From Russula earlei (taxonomy: Eukaryota; Basidiomycota; Agaricomycetes; Russulales; Russulaceae), in assembly GCA_025769875.1 (NCBI GenBank), contig JAGFNK010000194.1, positions 1 through 64,000 of the forward strand: DNA of 64,000 nucleotides, given 5' to 3'. The notes under the pieces were generated by a model. That model did no database searches and was not told the origin of the DNA. It worked only from the letters and a program-made list of their open reading frames with translations. Made by a program: the position numbers and the translations under genes. Within the stretch, counting starts at the first letter, position 1; every line of letters starts with the position of its first letter. Below are positions 10,838 to 21,589 of the stretch, piece by piece.

Positions 10838-11754
10838 CGAATCTAAATCGATCGGTCAGTGGTCATCATGGACACTGTGCTGAAGACATACCCGGGCAAC
10901 ATGCACGATCTTGCTCTTTCCACGCGGCTTCAAGATCGGAGGAACCACCGATCGTAGTCGACGAGGGGGAGCCACAAGGCATTAATGACCAGACGAAGCT
11001 AATGAACACTGAGGGGACGTCAAAACGGGGAGTTCGAAGACGGCTGTGTGAGTTTTTGTTACTGGAAGGATGAAACGATGAAGCTCGCTCGACGTACAGG
11101 CGAAAGTTGATGTAGTGTCTCAGGCTGGTGGGTAAGGTGGTCGTCGTGGAATCACCCGCTAGCAGTGGGGTCACCGCCACGTTGCGAGACGCTGGATTCG
11201 AATAGGGTGAGAATGGGTTGAGTAGAGGGACTGACGCCCTTGTGGGTGAATAGAATGAGAATGAAAATGAGACTATGAGACAAGATATCTGGTGCTCCTG
11301 GAGAGCCTGAGAGCTCTCGCAAGTGGCCTATATATGAGATGGCGCAGCGTGCGGCTGCAACGTCCGATTCATGAAACGCGAGAACAGTCTAGACCGAGCA
11401 GAGAGAGCAAGAACGCGGTATCGTACGCGAATCGTAACTGCTTCCCAGAGTTGCGGTCTTTCAAAGAGAGGTGATCGATCAATCGATCACTGCAAGGGCC
11501 ACCGCCGGTCGCTCACGCCCTCCACGAGGGATCATAGTATCATCGCCCGGCACATTTCGATTTCGGGATAAACGCATCTGCGGCACTATATGTAGCGATG
11601 GGTCTCAGTCTTTGGGTATTAAAACTGTAGTAGTAATGAACGGGCCGCCATGGCAGTGTAGCAGCGATAAATCTACAGCTGTGAAGCCTGTGATTAGAGT
11701 GATAAGTGAGAGTGTTACTGGTATGACAACAGAAACAGTTCATAAGTGGGCGGA
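10838..11754. other. No gene seen
   Basis: Presumed upstream region of the F-box pseudogene and downstream region of the membrane-protein pseudogene. Open frames here are short, overlap on both strands, and lack splice-supported extension. Confidence 0.4.
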
Positions 11755-12905
11755 TCATTGTATATGTATATGTGGGATGAATGAAGCCCAGCGTACAACG
11801 TGGTACGCTGCAAGAGTCAGCGATCTACGACATAAGAAAGGGAGTACGAGCCCCACCAATCGGCCGAGCAGATAAACGAATGGCATAGTGATGGAAAGCA
11901 TACTGCTAACCCAAAAATTGAATCGACAGAATAGAGTCGTCCATTCACCCGGCGTGAACACAAGTGGGACTGCAAATACGGATACCGAATAGACACGCCA
12001 GAGGACTCGCTCAGCGCTTGAGGGAAAAGTGAACTAGTGAACGACCAACCGATACAGTGAATGCCGCCGAAGGCCATCGCAACGACGGTTTCGACGAACG
12101 CCGCCCTGCCGGTGGCCCACATCCCAGGATAAAACGTGTCGACCCACTTCGGGTGAGTCCTCACGTTCTTCATATTCACCGGAAATAAAAGCAGGCTTGA
12201 AAATTGGGCCGCATGAGGACGCGGACTAACCACGGCGCGTCCAGATGGTCTATTTGCCCAGAAAATCCCCGGTCCACGGACGATCGCAGCCGGCAGCTCA
12301 AGAAGGTGCTTCTCGAAGTGCGCCCCAAAATCCGACCGAGCCTGTGGATTCGGCATCGCCGTCGCCCACGGGCCGCCCTCGGTGCTTCGCTTCCTGTATA
12401 CGCGCACTCCACGTCGCACGTTCAGCGGCTTGTCCCACCACAGGAGGCACATCACGAAGTTGAGACTCGCAAAGGCAACCGTGACGAGCTCCAATTCGGT
12501 GATCGATGGATCTTGGGCTCCTCGCGCGATGCACTGCGTCACGAACCATCCCGTCTGCAGGACGACGAGGGATTTGGGAGATGAAGTCCCCCTTGCTCTT
12601 GTCCTCGATCTCCTCTTTCGCGATCCGGGGAAAATCGCCGTTGCCTGTCAAGAATAGGACTCTAGGTGTTCAAGCAACAGTGTTTGGATGGGCCGGTTTC
12701 CTTCGTACTCCATTAATCATGAGTCCCACGCGTCGCACAGTGACCCTTGGCCATTTAGACTTGGGATATTAGGGTGCACAGACACCCAAGTACACATCAA
12801 TATCGTGACGGCACAACTCCGTACAATGTCCCAGAGCGACCTGCGTCCATCTGGACCATCACAAGAGTGGGTTCAGGGTTGCAACTGGCCGAAGGAGAGG
12901 TGAGG
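11755..12905 (-). pseudogene. Polytopic membrane protein pseudogene (agaricomycete WW..KPL family)
   Basis: Blocks of a common basidiomycete membrane-protein family follow each other in order but in changing frames. They are TWVSVHPNIP near 12800, EYEGNRPIQTLL near 12690, DFPRIAKEEIEDKSKGD near 12610, WFVTQCIARGAQD and ITELELVTVAFASLN near 12530-12450, LLWWDKPLNVR near 12430, then MAFGGIHCIGWSF near 12060. The final part, VYLLGRLVGLVLPFL near 11860, follows a plausible 50-bp intron with GTGAAT at its 5' end. Breaks occur at about 12720, 12660, 12590 and 12020, and roughly 80 residues expected after the N-terminal part are missing. I infer a decayed copy; the family's function is unknown. Confidence 0.65.
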
Positions 12906-13692
12906 TGAAGATTGGACAATAGGGGATGCGCGGGTTGTTGCGAGAATGGAAAGAACGACAATCATGGTACGAGAGTGAGGACAAGGACAGGGTCAATAGT
13001 AGCCTCCAGCCTGGTGCTGGGCATGCCGGCATTGAAATGGGCGCCTGGCAGTCATTCCAACGCGAACACAGGTACTTTCCCTTGACCCGTCCTTGCTCTA
13101 TATTCTCCCCTGTGGCGTCCCGTTTCTGCCTCGAACCCGGTCGATGTCTTGGAGAGATTGATAGACAGCGGTCCATTGTGGTATGCAATGCGGGCAAACC
13201 CGACAAGCTCAGGTGTTGATTTTGTTGTGAACAGCGCTTTGCTCAATCCGTCCACGCCTATCACATTTCTAAAAGTGGTTATCATTGAATCTTCACGCAC
13301 TGGGGACGCGACCATTAGCGATGTGCTACCGTTTCCTCTTCTCTCAACCGCCAACGGCTCCCCATCACTCACCAGAGTATAGTTGCTTGTTTGCTGTACA
13401 GCCGCAGCGCCTTATGGCGTCCATGCGCGAGAAAAGTAAACGACGCCGAGTGGCGACCAGACGAGACCGATCCCACAGAAGAACCCAAATGTTGTGCCCA
13501 CCGTGCCAGCCCACTCTAGACGAGAAAACTCAGATGTTGATGCAGGGAGAGATCAAAGCAATATAGTTTCTCACCGTGCTGTTCCGAAAGAGGGGCACTG
13601 AGTCCGTAGAGTTCGAGGAGGTTCACAACATGGTGCGCTGCTCGCATACCCCTCCGAAGTCGCCGAGCCTGCGGGTTCAGCCCATCAACAAC
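12906..13692. other. No confident gene; minus-strand coding-like stretches
   Basis: A minus-strand frame at 13052-13372 and hydrophobic stretches near 13400-13500 and 13570-13670 look partly coding, including a possible transmembrane segment. I could not link them into a gene with consistent splice sites. They may be a remnant of a neighbouring membrane-protein gene. Confidence 0.3.
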
Positions 13693-14365
13693 TCAACCTA
13701 GGAAATGGCCTTTACTGACCCTCCTCCAGGCATAGTGCACGCATGCCATAAAGCAGACGTAGATTACCAGCCAAATATCGAGAGGGACGCGCGGAATGAA
13801 ATAGGCGAGTATGAATACGGGAAGGCAGCTCAACGAAGTGATAGTGAGTGTTCCTTGGAGGGCGAAGAGTACACCAACGACTGTGCATTGGTTCCGTTTG
13901 AGTCAGTGTCAAGGGTGCAAGGGTGCCCCAGTGGAATATGCTCACGTCCTCCTCCGAAACGCTTCAAGCAATAACCGATTGCGTGCGCCAGGTCAACCCG
14001 GAAGAACCAATCCCATCTCTCGGTACATTCAGACTCGTACAGGCCTATCCAATATAAGCTTGCAGCTGGGATCGGTTCTCCGCCGCGTGGATTCAGAGAG
14101 GGCAGACAGCTCACAAAACTGCTAGAAATGACCCCAATATCCAATCCAACGTCGTCGGCGCGGCGGATTGGCCCATATAGGTGAGGATGGCCTTGGTGAG
14201 GCCAAACAGGAACACCACGCTCATGTTCAACAGTCTGTATCCTGTAAGCTTGACCCCGAGTGGCGGGCGGGGATCGTCAAAGGTTGTCGAATGGCCATCT
14301 TCAGGAGCTGGTCCGCTGTGTGGGAGTGAGGAAGTGAGAGTCGTTGAGAGGGTACTAGTATTCAC
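13693..14365 (-). CDS. Four-TM membrane protein, three exons
   Basis: Spliced gene of 183 codons plus stop: exons 14365-14115, 14058-13946 and 13880-13693. Introns are 56 and 65 bp with GTGAGC donors and CAAG/ACAG acceptors, and frames join exactly (552 nt in all). The N-terminal 45 residues are Ser/Thr/Pro-rich. Then follow two hydrophobic segments (from GYRLLNMSVVFLFGL and ILGSFLAVFLYWIGLY), a polar loop with WDWFFRVD, and two more segments (LFALQGTLTI... and DIWLVIYVCFMACVHYAW). The TLDWILG...YWLGLYE block resembles a small membrane-protein family common in agaricomycetes whose role is unknown to me. No frame damage is seen, unlike its neighbour. A further 3' exon cannot be excluded. Confidence 0.72.
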
Positions 14366-15348
14366 AGTAGCACACTCACTCGGCGTTCAACATTGGTGAC
14401 AATGCCTCACGGGAGTGCGAGTTAGCCGGCATCACTAGATCCTCTCCGCCGGACACGCGGTGTAGTGGATGTGGCTGAGGACGTCGAGCAAGCTTCAAGC
14501 CCAGAATGGAAATAATCACAGTATAAAGCCTATGCGTTAACGATTGAAACTACAACACGAGGGCAGAAGCGGAATGCTCCAGGTGCGTTATGTGTAACTC
14601 AGTCAGTAGACGTTCTGCCTCGATCGTAGGGCATCTCGCTTCGTTCGAGGACAATGTAGATTAGACCACCCATTCACAGCGCACGCGCCGTACGCGCACA
14701 CCTTGGTTCTCGCTCGCACATCGATAGCTGGCCCGGCGTGAGACTTTGAGAGCGCAAGTCCATCTGCGATCCCCGTTCGAGCTCGCAGACCCTGCAAGTT
14801 AGGGTCCGGAAGCGCGGCCAGACGTGGAACTTTTGAAAGAGCTGGTTCCTTCTGAGCAAACTTTGGATGCAAACCTGCGCGCCGGTTCGGGAATCGTGGT
14901 TCGCTCTGACGTAGTGTCCATCGGCAATCTTCACGCTCTGCACTACACGTACATGAGGTCGTGGCATCTCATATGGCTGTGGATGAGATCACTGCGTTTA
15001 TGTGCTAAACCGCTGTTGGAGTCATGGCGATCACGCCCATGAACCGTCCGAAGAGCAAAGGTAGGCACCCACAACGAAAGCCTTCGCGTCGCGGACGGTT
15101 CTAGCAGGGAGACGGTGAAAAGGAACAAAATCGTTTCATCCCGATCTCTACAACAGTAAAAAGGACCCTCTCATTTTATATCTCGTAAACGATACATCGA
15201 CACAGACTGGCGACACATGCGGGAGTAGTGGAAACAAACAGATACGAGTGGACGAGGAAGTGAAAGAGATTGAGAAGCGCCATTTTCAGGCCAACCAAAT
15301 CCAGGTGACATCAAGTAGTGCAAACGACGACGCAAGACTAACAATCGT
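14366..15348. other. Intergenic, no gene seen
   Basis: Upstream of the four-TM gene and downstream of eEF1B-gamma, both on the minus strand. It would hold the promoter of the first and the 3' UTR of the second. Frames here are short and overlap on both strands. Confidence 0.45.
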
Positions 15349-16984
15349 TTACTTGAACTATCAGAAGACGTTAGCTCAAGTGGAGGATATCAAAGACAGG
15401 GCGACGTACGTTCTTCCCATCTACCCACTTCTTGTCTCCGATTTCGAGGTCCCATGCAAGCGCAGCTTCGAAGAAGGCCTTCTGCTCCGCATTGGTAAGG
15501 TCAATGCGCTCGTACGTGTAACTTTCCCAATCAGGCGCGACATCGACGACGGGTTTGATGTCCAGCCCACGTGCAATAAGCGCGCCGCTGATGATCGAGT
15601 TGTTCCGCGTGCCGAGCACGCCAATCGAGCCGAACAGATACTTGCGCGAAGCCTCGAGGCGGTTGAAAAAGCCACCGATCTGATTCGAAGACATGTACGT
15701 CTGCGTGAGCTCCTCGTTGTACTTGAAGTCCACACGCCAGAGCGAGAAGCCCTCCTTGTCGAAGCTGCGTAGCATGATGCCATCAGCAACGCAGGATCGA
15801 AAACAGCGTACGAGACGAACTTCTGGTAGAACCACTCGAGCGCCCCACCGCTTCCGCGCGTCTCTTTGTTGGAGTACGCGCGTTTCCAATCCTCAAGGTT
15901 GAACGTCGATTTGGGTAGGAGGTCAAGGGGGTTCTTCTCCTTCGGCGCCTCCTGGGTCGGCTTGTCGTCGTCGTCATCGTCGTCGACAGCTTCCTCCTTC
16001 GGTTTTTTCTCGGCTTTTGGTGCAGGGGGAGCAGGCGCCTTCTCCTTCTTCTCCTTCGGGGGTGGCGTATACTGCAACGCCTTCTCGGCGAACGTAGTGG
16101 ATCCGAATATAGAGGCAAGATTCGGTTGGTTCACTATGGTCTCAAAGTGGCGGAGGACGTTCGGAAGTTTCGCACGGAGCGCTGCGTCGACGGTGGTGGA
16201 GAAGGCGGATTGGAGCTCGGAGGCAAGCGTAATGTCTGCAAGAGTGATGCGTTCCGTCGCGAGGTAAGTACGGGTAACAAGGTGTTTCTCGACGGTGATA
16301 AGAGCGGAAGCCAGGCGGTCCTGAAACACGGTGTGGATCTGGAAGAGTGTCTGAGTAGAACAGAAGAAGAGAGAGGTGATGACGCACGGGCTTGTTGTAG
16401 GGGGTGATGGTACCCTTGACAAGATGAAGGATGAGGGTATTATAACGAGAAATATCAGCGTCCACAAACGAAACCCATTGGTCGACTAAAGCGGCCTCCT
16501 TAGCTCCGCGACCAATGAGGGTAGAGCTGGGGGCTAGGGACGCGACTTGATATCAAAATGGTCAGCAGAGTCCGTTGAAAAACACAAATCCAATGATCCC
16601 GGCGTCGTTAACTGTAGCATGTACAAAGTGACAGCACTTGGGAGAACAGTCCGATGGACACGCCCCTGAACGTGTCGTCGAAGACAACGATCTTCGCGCC
16701 ATTGCATCTGGTGCTGTGATGAGACAATATGACTCACTGTAGCGGCCGATGGCGCTGGCTTCAAAGAGGGAGAATCCATCTTTACTGGCGAGGGTTGGGG
16801 TCTTGACAATCCCCGCGGTGCCTTCCTTGACCTCGACAGAAAGTCCAGCAAAGGCCGCGATGGCACTGATCTGTCGAGTGAGGGTGTTGTCTTGGTTCGT
16901 GGAGCCCCATACTATAAGCGATACGGAAGAACGTACGCGCTTTTTCTCAACCTCTGAGGTTGTATATAAGGTTCCAGCAGACAT
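15349..16984 (-). CDS. EEF1G: Translation elongation factor eEF1B subunit gamma
   Basis: Five exons (16984-16738, 16545-16388, 16338-15821, 15764-15410, 15357-15349) give 428 residues with every junction in frame. Introns are 192, 49, 56 and 52 bp. The first 80 residues are a GST-like N-domain, followed by a GST C-domain to about residue 220. A Lys/Pro/Asp-rich linker (KEKKEKAP, a run of seven D) covers about 226-268, and the conserved EF1-gamma domain runs from NPLDLLPKSTFNLEDWKR to the C-terminal ending GKNFK, which needs the 9-nt last exon. Donor 3 is chosen as GTTCGT because only that gives WFYQNFDKEG. The protein scaffolds the eEF1B complex that recycles GDP to GTP on eEF1A. The copy is intact and almost certainly a housekeeping gene. 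Confidence 0.95.
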
Positions 16985-17004
16985 ATCTACGTTGTATTTT
17001 TTTC

Positions 17005-17050
17005 TTGGTGTGAAAGAAGAGGAGTGGAGGAAGCGAGGAGAGGAGACGCG
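17005..17050 (-). promoter_or_regulatory. Pyrimidine-rich leader upstream of eEF1B-gamma
   Basis: The minus strand shows an almost unbroken C/T tract (CTCCTCTCCTCGCTTCC and similar) ending about 20 bp before the ATG at 16984. CT-rich tracts just upstream of the start are typical of strongly expressed fungal genes and often mark the transcription start. No clear TATA box was found further up. Confidence 0.5.
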
Positions 17051-17060
17051 CGCGACTTGA

Positions 17061-18246
17061 TGAGATTTTGATCAAAAAATTCAAACAATCGATATCTTCA
17101 TTATGTAATATCCAGACAATCCGTCGCACCTGCTCACCCGCGTGACATCGACGAATGCAAACGGCGGATTGCACCCGTTCCTCCCCCTAGTCGGCATACC
17201 AAGTTTTCCTGGTGCGAGTGTAGCCCAAATGGCACCTTAGGCCCTCATGGATAACCTTGGTGCTACGGTGCCAAGGGCCCGAATTCACCAACCTCGTCCC
17301 AAATTCTTTAGCTGAGCTTCCAACGGAGTGCTACAGCGGGCCCACCCATCATCTATCGGGGCAAACATCTGCGCTAGGCGACATTCACCCTTCTCCCTGC
17401 ACAGCCATTTTCTTGAAGAACGCAGAATTGATCGTGTTGATAGCTACCTCATCTAGATCTGACGTCCTACGTCAATGTCCAGCATTCAGGCTCAGTGCGT
17501 GTCAAGTCACCGCATGATTTGTCGCATCTGCAGTAGCAGCTTCCTTGGAATGAATCGCTCACGCGTACCTGACGTTGCCACAGACGTCACAGCAAGTCTC
17601 AATTCACTCCCACAAAAAACGGTCAACCCGGCTGAGATTCCAGTACCCCTTGTCAGAGTACCAGGACTGTCGAAAGACAGCACAGCCTGAGACAACATCA
17701 CAACGACTGCTCGGTAAGCTAGGGCTCCTTTGCATGCATTCACACTTACATGTTCTCAGGTCATCGTCATCTCTGTCACTCATGTCTCAGATCTCCTTCC
17801 TCTCGGAGCTTAGCATTTCAGATATGAGACATCTCGTTATTGGGCGGGAACCACTTGGACTGTTCACAAAACACATCGCATTTTCTTGACGCACAATGCG
17901 TAGAACTAGAGGATGACGGTTTGGTAATCGTCAAAGGGTGAGTCCCATACAGGATCTGCAATAAAAGTGCCAGAATAAGAATAAATCGACGATGAAAAAG
18001 AGTTGATCGAATCAGAAAAAGTGGAACTAGTTGTCGACATAATGTCTTAAGACAGGGATAACTGATTGTGATAGTCTCATCTCTGGAAAGGCCAGGCAAC
18101 TGGGGAATATGACTCACGTTGGTGATGATACGCACGTTCAAGGACTATGTGAAGTGAACAACCCAAGGTGAAAAAAAAGTGTACTTTAGGGCGGGCAGGT
18201 TGAAATCCGGCATGGCGGGCCGCGCGCAATACACGTCTGCCGCCGC
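17061..18246. other. Intergenic, no gene seen
   Basis: Promoter-side region of eEF1B-gamma up to the retroposon target site. Frames on both strands are short, and no splice-supported gene or RNA gene was recognised. Confidence 0.4.
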
Positions 18247-18263
18247 GAAACCCATCTACCATC

Positions 18264-19194
18264 AGGGACTCCTTGAACCGCTACCACCACCGGTGCGGAT
18301 TTTCCCACGGTAAAACTGGGGCAAGGATGGGCAACAATGAAGACGACAGTGGGCTCTGCAAGGTCAGAACCACCTGTCTGAGCCATGGCCAACAACGGCC
18401 CCCGACAAAGACAATAACACTATATCCCTACATTAAACTGCCTACCCCAGTAAAGCATTACCACTAAACAGTGATATGAATATAACATGACGGCCTGCAC
18501 TACCATGCCTTCAACCCCCATCGGGTCAGTCAACACGCCCACCCTCTACAATGGACTCCCATGTCCCACCCTCCCACTGAGAACAGAATGCTACACTCAT
18601 GGCCAACCTGCCAACCACTCCCTCCTACCCCATCCTCCATGCCACCACACCACACCCATGCCACCACGAGGCCTTTTCACTTCCAATCCCCACCCTCAGT
18701 TCCCTTTCATCCAATGAAACTCAGCTCCCTTTGTTACCCCTTCACACAGAACTCGCCTCCACAACTTCCCCCCCTCTCCACCCCCCAGTGTGAGGTGGTT
18801 ATGTATCATCAACACGAGACTTACCGACAACAAAATTACCACAACCAAAATTAAAAGAGATAAAGGGTCCTGCTGATTAGTTAAGGATACCTGGGAACAC
18901 CTCCTCAAGAAAACCATGGAACTCCCAATGAACTGGCTCTCATTCCGTGAGGTTTTAGTGGGTAGGAGGTCACCTTAGCCCCGCCCCCCAGGCTAGGTGC
19001 CCTGAGTCCCACACTGTCCCCTAACGGGGTTGTGCATAAGCGCATTTTACCCTCACACCCGGTCCGCACACCGGCTACAGCGCGTTAGATAGGGCTGAAC
19101 CTTTTTCTCCTGCTATCTAACACTTATTCTGAGTAGTTACCGTACTTAACTACCAGAATAAAACACTTTCCAAAAAAAAAAAAAAAAAAAAAAA
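18264..19194 (+). mobile_element. Poly(A) retroposon with 17-bp target duplication
   Basis: A 931-bp insert ends in AATAAA (about 19157-19162) and a run of 23 A. It is flanked by identical 17-bp copies of GAAACCCATCTACCATC at 18247-18263 and 19195-19211. Long target duplications plus a 3' A-tail are the hallmark of target-primed reverse transcription (LINE machinery). The body is C-rich around 18480-18790 and has no recognisable endonuclease or RT. It may be a 5'-truncated LINE, a SINE-like element or a retroposed transcript. The A-tail gives the plus-strand orientation. Confidence 0.85.
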
Positions 19195-19211
19195 GAAACC
19201 CATCTACCATC

Positions 19212-19688
19212 CTGTGCCCTTGTTCGGACACCATCAATTTCTCACATATCTCTTACTCAACAACTATGATACTTTGCATACTTGTATACAATACCTTCTA
19301 TCTACACACCCAATAATTTCGTGTGGTTTAGTGAAATCAAAAAATGGCTGTTTGTCATGCTTGCCGGCCGATGCCGTGTCGGAGTTCTTAGTCTGAGGGT
19401 CACGAGTCGCACGCCATCAATGGTCAATTAGGCCTACAGTATGTATATACATTGGTGATTTAATTACTATTGGATTATGCGAGATCAGTTTATTGAGTGA
19501 GTCTTGAGTGGGTGAGCGTGCAGCGTCCAAATGAGAATGTCTAGATAAGCGAAGCTCAGTCTCCGGTGCCGGTGAAAGCCGAGAGCAACCTGGCGGGATT
19601 TGAAACTTTTGGGGTGACAGAGCGTGACTGTCCGAAGAAGGGCGCAGGGATAGGACACTTCCTTGCTACACCCAATCACATATCAAAA
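19212..19688. other. Upstream region of the acidic-tail membrane gene
   Basis: No gene recognised. It contains the presumed promoter of the gene starting at 19689; a TATA-like stretch could not be singled out. Confidence 0.4.
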
Positions 19689-20201
19689 ATGGCCCCTCCT
19701 CTTCCCCCAGGAGGTCAGAGTTACCCCAGGACCCACACCTCTCATACTCACTGCTAACCTCAAGCCTAGAGGCACGTCCCGCTCCCAAACCGCAGCCTAT
19801 AGGATCGTTTCCATTCCTCTTCCTCATCACCACCGCAACCGTTTGTGGGCTTTTTATCATATGGAGACGGTCCGATACGCTCAGAACTGTTGTCGCGCAT
19901 CAGTGCGTGCAACGTATCCCTCTGTCACGTCTCCCTTAGTCTCCCTCCTTCCAGACTTAAGACATGGACACGTCAAGAGGGTGCCGTGCGCCTCTCCGAA
20001 GATGACGGGCCGCCAGCGCATTCGTTTTTGGAAGATGATGAGAATCAGGAAGAAATGGTTGGGGAAGATAACGAAGTCGACGGTCGAAACGGAAGGGGAA
20101 GCACACCGCGCGTGCCCCCCGCAGAGCCTCAGCCTCAGATAACACGGATAGCCGGTCTCGATGATGCGCCTCCAGCTCCACCACCAAAGAATCGAACCTA
20201 A
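19689..20201 (+). CDS. Small single-pass membrane protein with acidic C-terminal tail
   Basis: Three exons, 19689-19713, 19770-19902 and 19955-20201, joined by 56- and 52-bp introns, give 134 residues. Intron 1 has a textbook branch point (TGCTAAC) and a CCTAG acceptor; its donor GTCAGA is weaker. Intron 2 is GTGCGT...TTCCAG. A short Pro-rich N-terminus leads to a hydrophobic segment, FPFLFLITTATVCGLFII (about residues 22-40), followed by WRRSD, positive charges that would face the cytosol. The tail has an acidic part (LEDDENQEEM, GEDNEVD) and a Pro-rich end (PPAEPQPQ, PPAPPPKN). I do not recognise the family. The frame is intact and the gene converges on Hsp20. Confidence 0.7.
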
Positions 20202-20461
20202 GAAACGAGGTGTATCAATCTAACCTATTGATGCCTGAGGCTGGATCCAGCGCGTTTATTCGACTCTTTCTTACATTGTATTCTTTTGAACTAGTGAACA
20301 GCGACTTCTTTTTTACATCGCGCTACAAAATGCATCGCTACCTTGTCGCTCTTCTCAATCGCCGCGTAACACACCAAAAAGGAACACGAGACTGTTTGTT
20401 CAACGCCGTCATTTTCAGTATCGGTTCTGTGCTTCTCGTCCGGTCCAGAAATTGACGTTAT

Positions 20462-21010
20462 TCAATTGATGGTAATTTTAGTAGGAGATGTTTCCGGAGC
20501 AGATTTTGGGAAAGTGATACGCAGGACCCCATTTGCCAGATTCGCTTGAATATCCTCGTTCTGAAGGAGACAGTGGGCTGGTACCCTCGATATGGAGAAT
20601 CGATAAAGGGACCGACCTTCACGCCGTGCGGTAGCGTCAGTGTCCTTGAAAATTTGCCGTACCAGCGCTCGCGGAGTGCATACCCTTCCTCATCAATCTC
20701 AGAGGATTCCCTCCTCTCCCCAGAAACGGTGAGGATGTCGTTGTGGATGTCGATCGACACATCCCCCCTTTGCAAGCCGGGCAGTTCGAATGTCGCCGTC
20801 ACGGTGTTGGCTCTGTCGTCATGATGTATATCCAACCTGCGTAAACAACGATAAGCTTGCTTAGGCAGGAAATCGTCTCCGCGGAGACTATTACCTTGGG
20901 CGGAAAACGTCAACCTGCTGTCCCAGGCGATACCGTCGGTTGCTGAAGATATCGTCAACGATGCGGTCAAGGGGAAAGGCGTATTCGTTGAGGTAGTGAG
21001 TGAGTGACAT
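20462..21010 (-). CDS. Small heat-shock protein (Hsp20/alpha-crystallin)
   Basis: Three exons, 21010-20895, 20836-20617 and 20560-20462, with introns of 58 and 56 bp, encode 144 residues. The N-terminus is MSLTHYLNEYAFPLDR. The alpha-crystallin domain starts at about residue 40 (LDIHHDDRANTVTATFELPGL) and holds the typical ELPG, ILTVSGER and, after intron 2, LANGVLRITFPK blocks. It ends in KITIN, matching the C-terminal I-X-I motif used in oligomer contacts. It is an ATP-independent holdase that binds unfolding proteins under stress. The frame is intact. The 3' end faces the convergent small membrane-protein gene with about 260 bp between them. Confidence 0.93.
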
Positions 21011-21063
21011 TTCGATACAGGGGTTGCGCGGGTGTCCTCATTTCATTGCGTCAACGTCAAGTG

Positions 21064-21071
21064 CTTTTATA
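21064..21071 (-). promoter_or_regulatory. TATA box of the Hsp20 gene
   Basis: The minus strand reads TATAAAAG, 54 bp upstream of the Hsp20 ATG at 21010, a consensus TATA box at a plausible distance for an inducible gene. I could not pick out a clear heat-shock element (alternating GAA/TTC) by eye. Confidence 0.6.
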
Positions 21072-21157
21072 ATCTCAGGAGGATGCGGAGATACATTCGC
21101 GATGATCACATGTTCCTCTGCTCCAGTGTGCCGTCAGCCTCCGAATGATCAATGTGG

Positions 21158-21249
21158 ATCTCGACAAGGACTCTAGATGGCTCTCGACAAGGACTCCAGA
21201 TGGCTCTCGACAAGGACTCTAGATGGCTCTCGACAATGACTCTAGATGG
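21158..21249. repeat. Four tandem copies of a 23-bp unit
   Basis: Units at 21158-21180, 21181-21203, 21204-21226 and 21227-21249 are built on CTCTCGACAAGGACTC plus TAGATGG, with one or two changes each. The array lies about 150-240 bp upstream of the Hsp20 start, so it could act as clustered promoter sites or simply be a minisatellite. Confidence 0.85.
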
Positions 21250-21589
21250 CAAACGGCGCCGGGTCAAGGCCAAAAAGGCCAAATGGCCACTGAGCGTAAG
21301 TTCTGCCTTGCCAGAAACGGAAGGTCGATTATTTCTATTTCTACCTGCCGTTGCATCCGTGCATGCAATATCATCATCGCTTGGATGAACTAGTCTCTCT
21401 GTTCTGTCACGTTTTTGAGGTGCCGCGTTCAAAGACAACATGTGCATTGGGACATGTGCAGTGAGAGAGGCCAACTTGGGTCGACAAGCGCCCACCGTGT
21501 CGAGTCTGCTTCAGAACCGTCGTACCTCTCCCCACTATGACACCATGTGACCTTCGGGAAACTGGCCCGGCCCGGTTCATGAATTTCAT

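Noticed and set aside
10270..10846. Two long plus-strand frames opposite the F-box pseudogene
   Set aside because: They are shadows of the minus-strand coding sequence, which has recognisable F-box and LRR blocks.
15248..16407. Plus-strand frames across eEF1B-gamma
   Set aside because: Antisense shadows of a well-supported five-exon gene.
16734..16737. A 24-30-nt intron after the first eEF1B-gamma exon
   Set aside because: Nearby AGs would give an intron too short for a fungus. The 192-bp alternative ending at 16546 restores the conserved GRY-I-ASLAP sequence.
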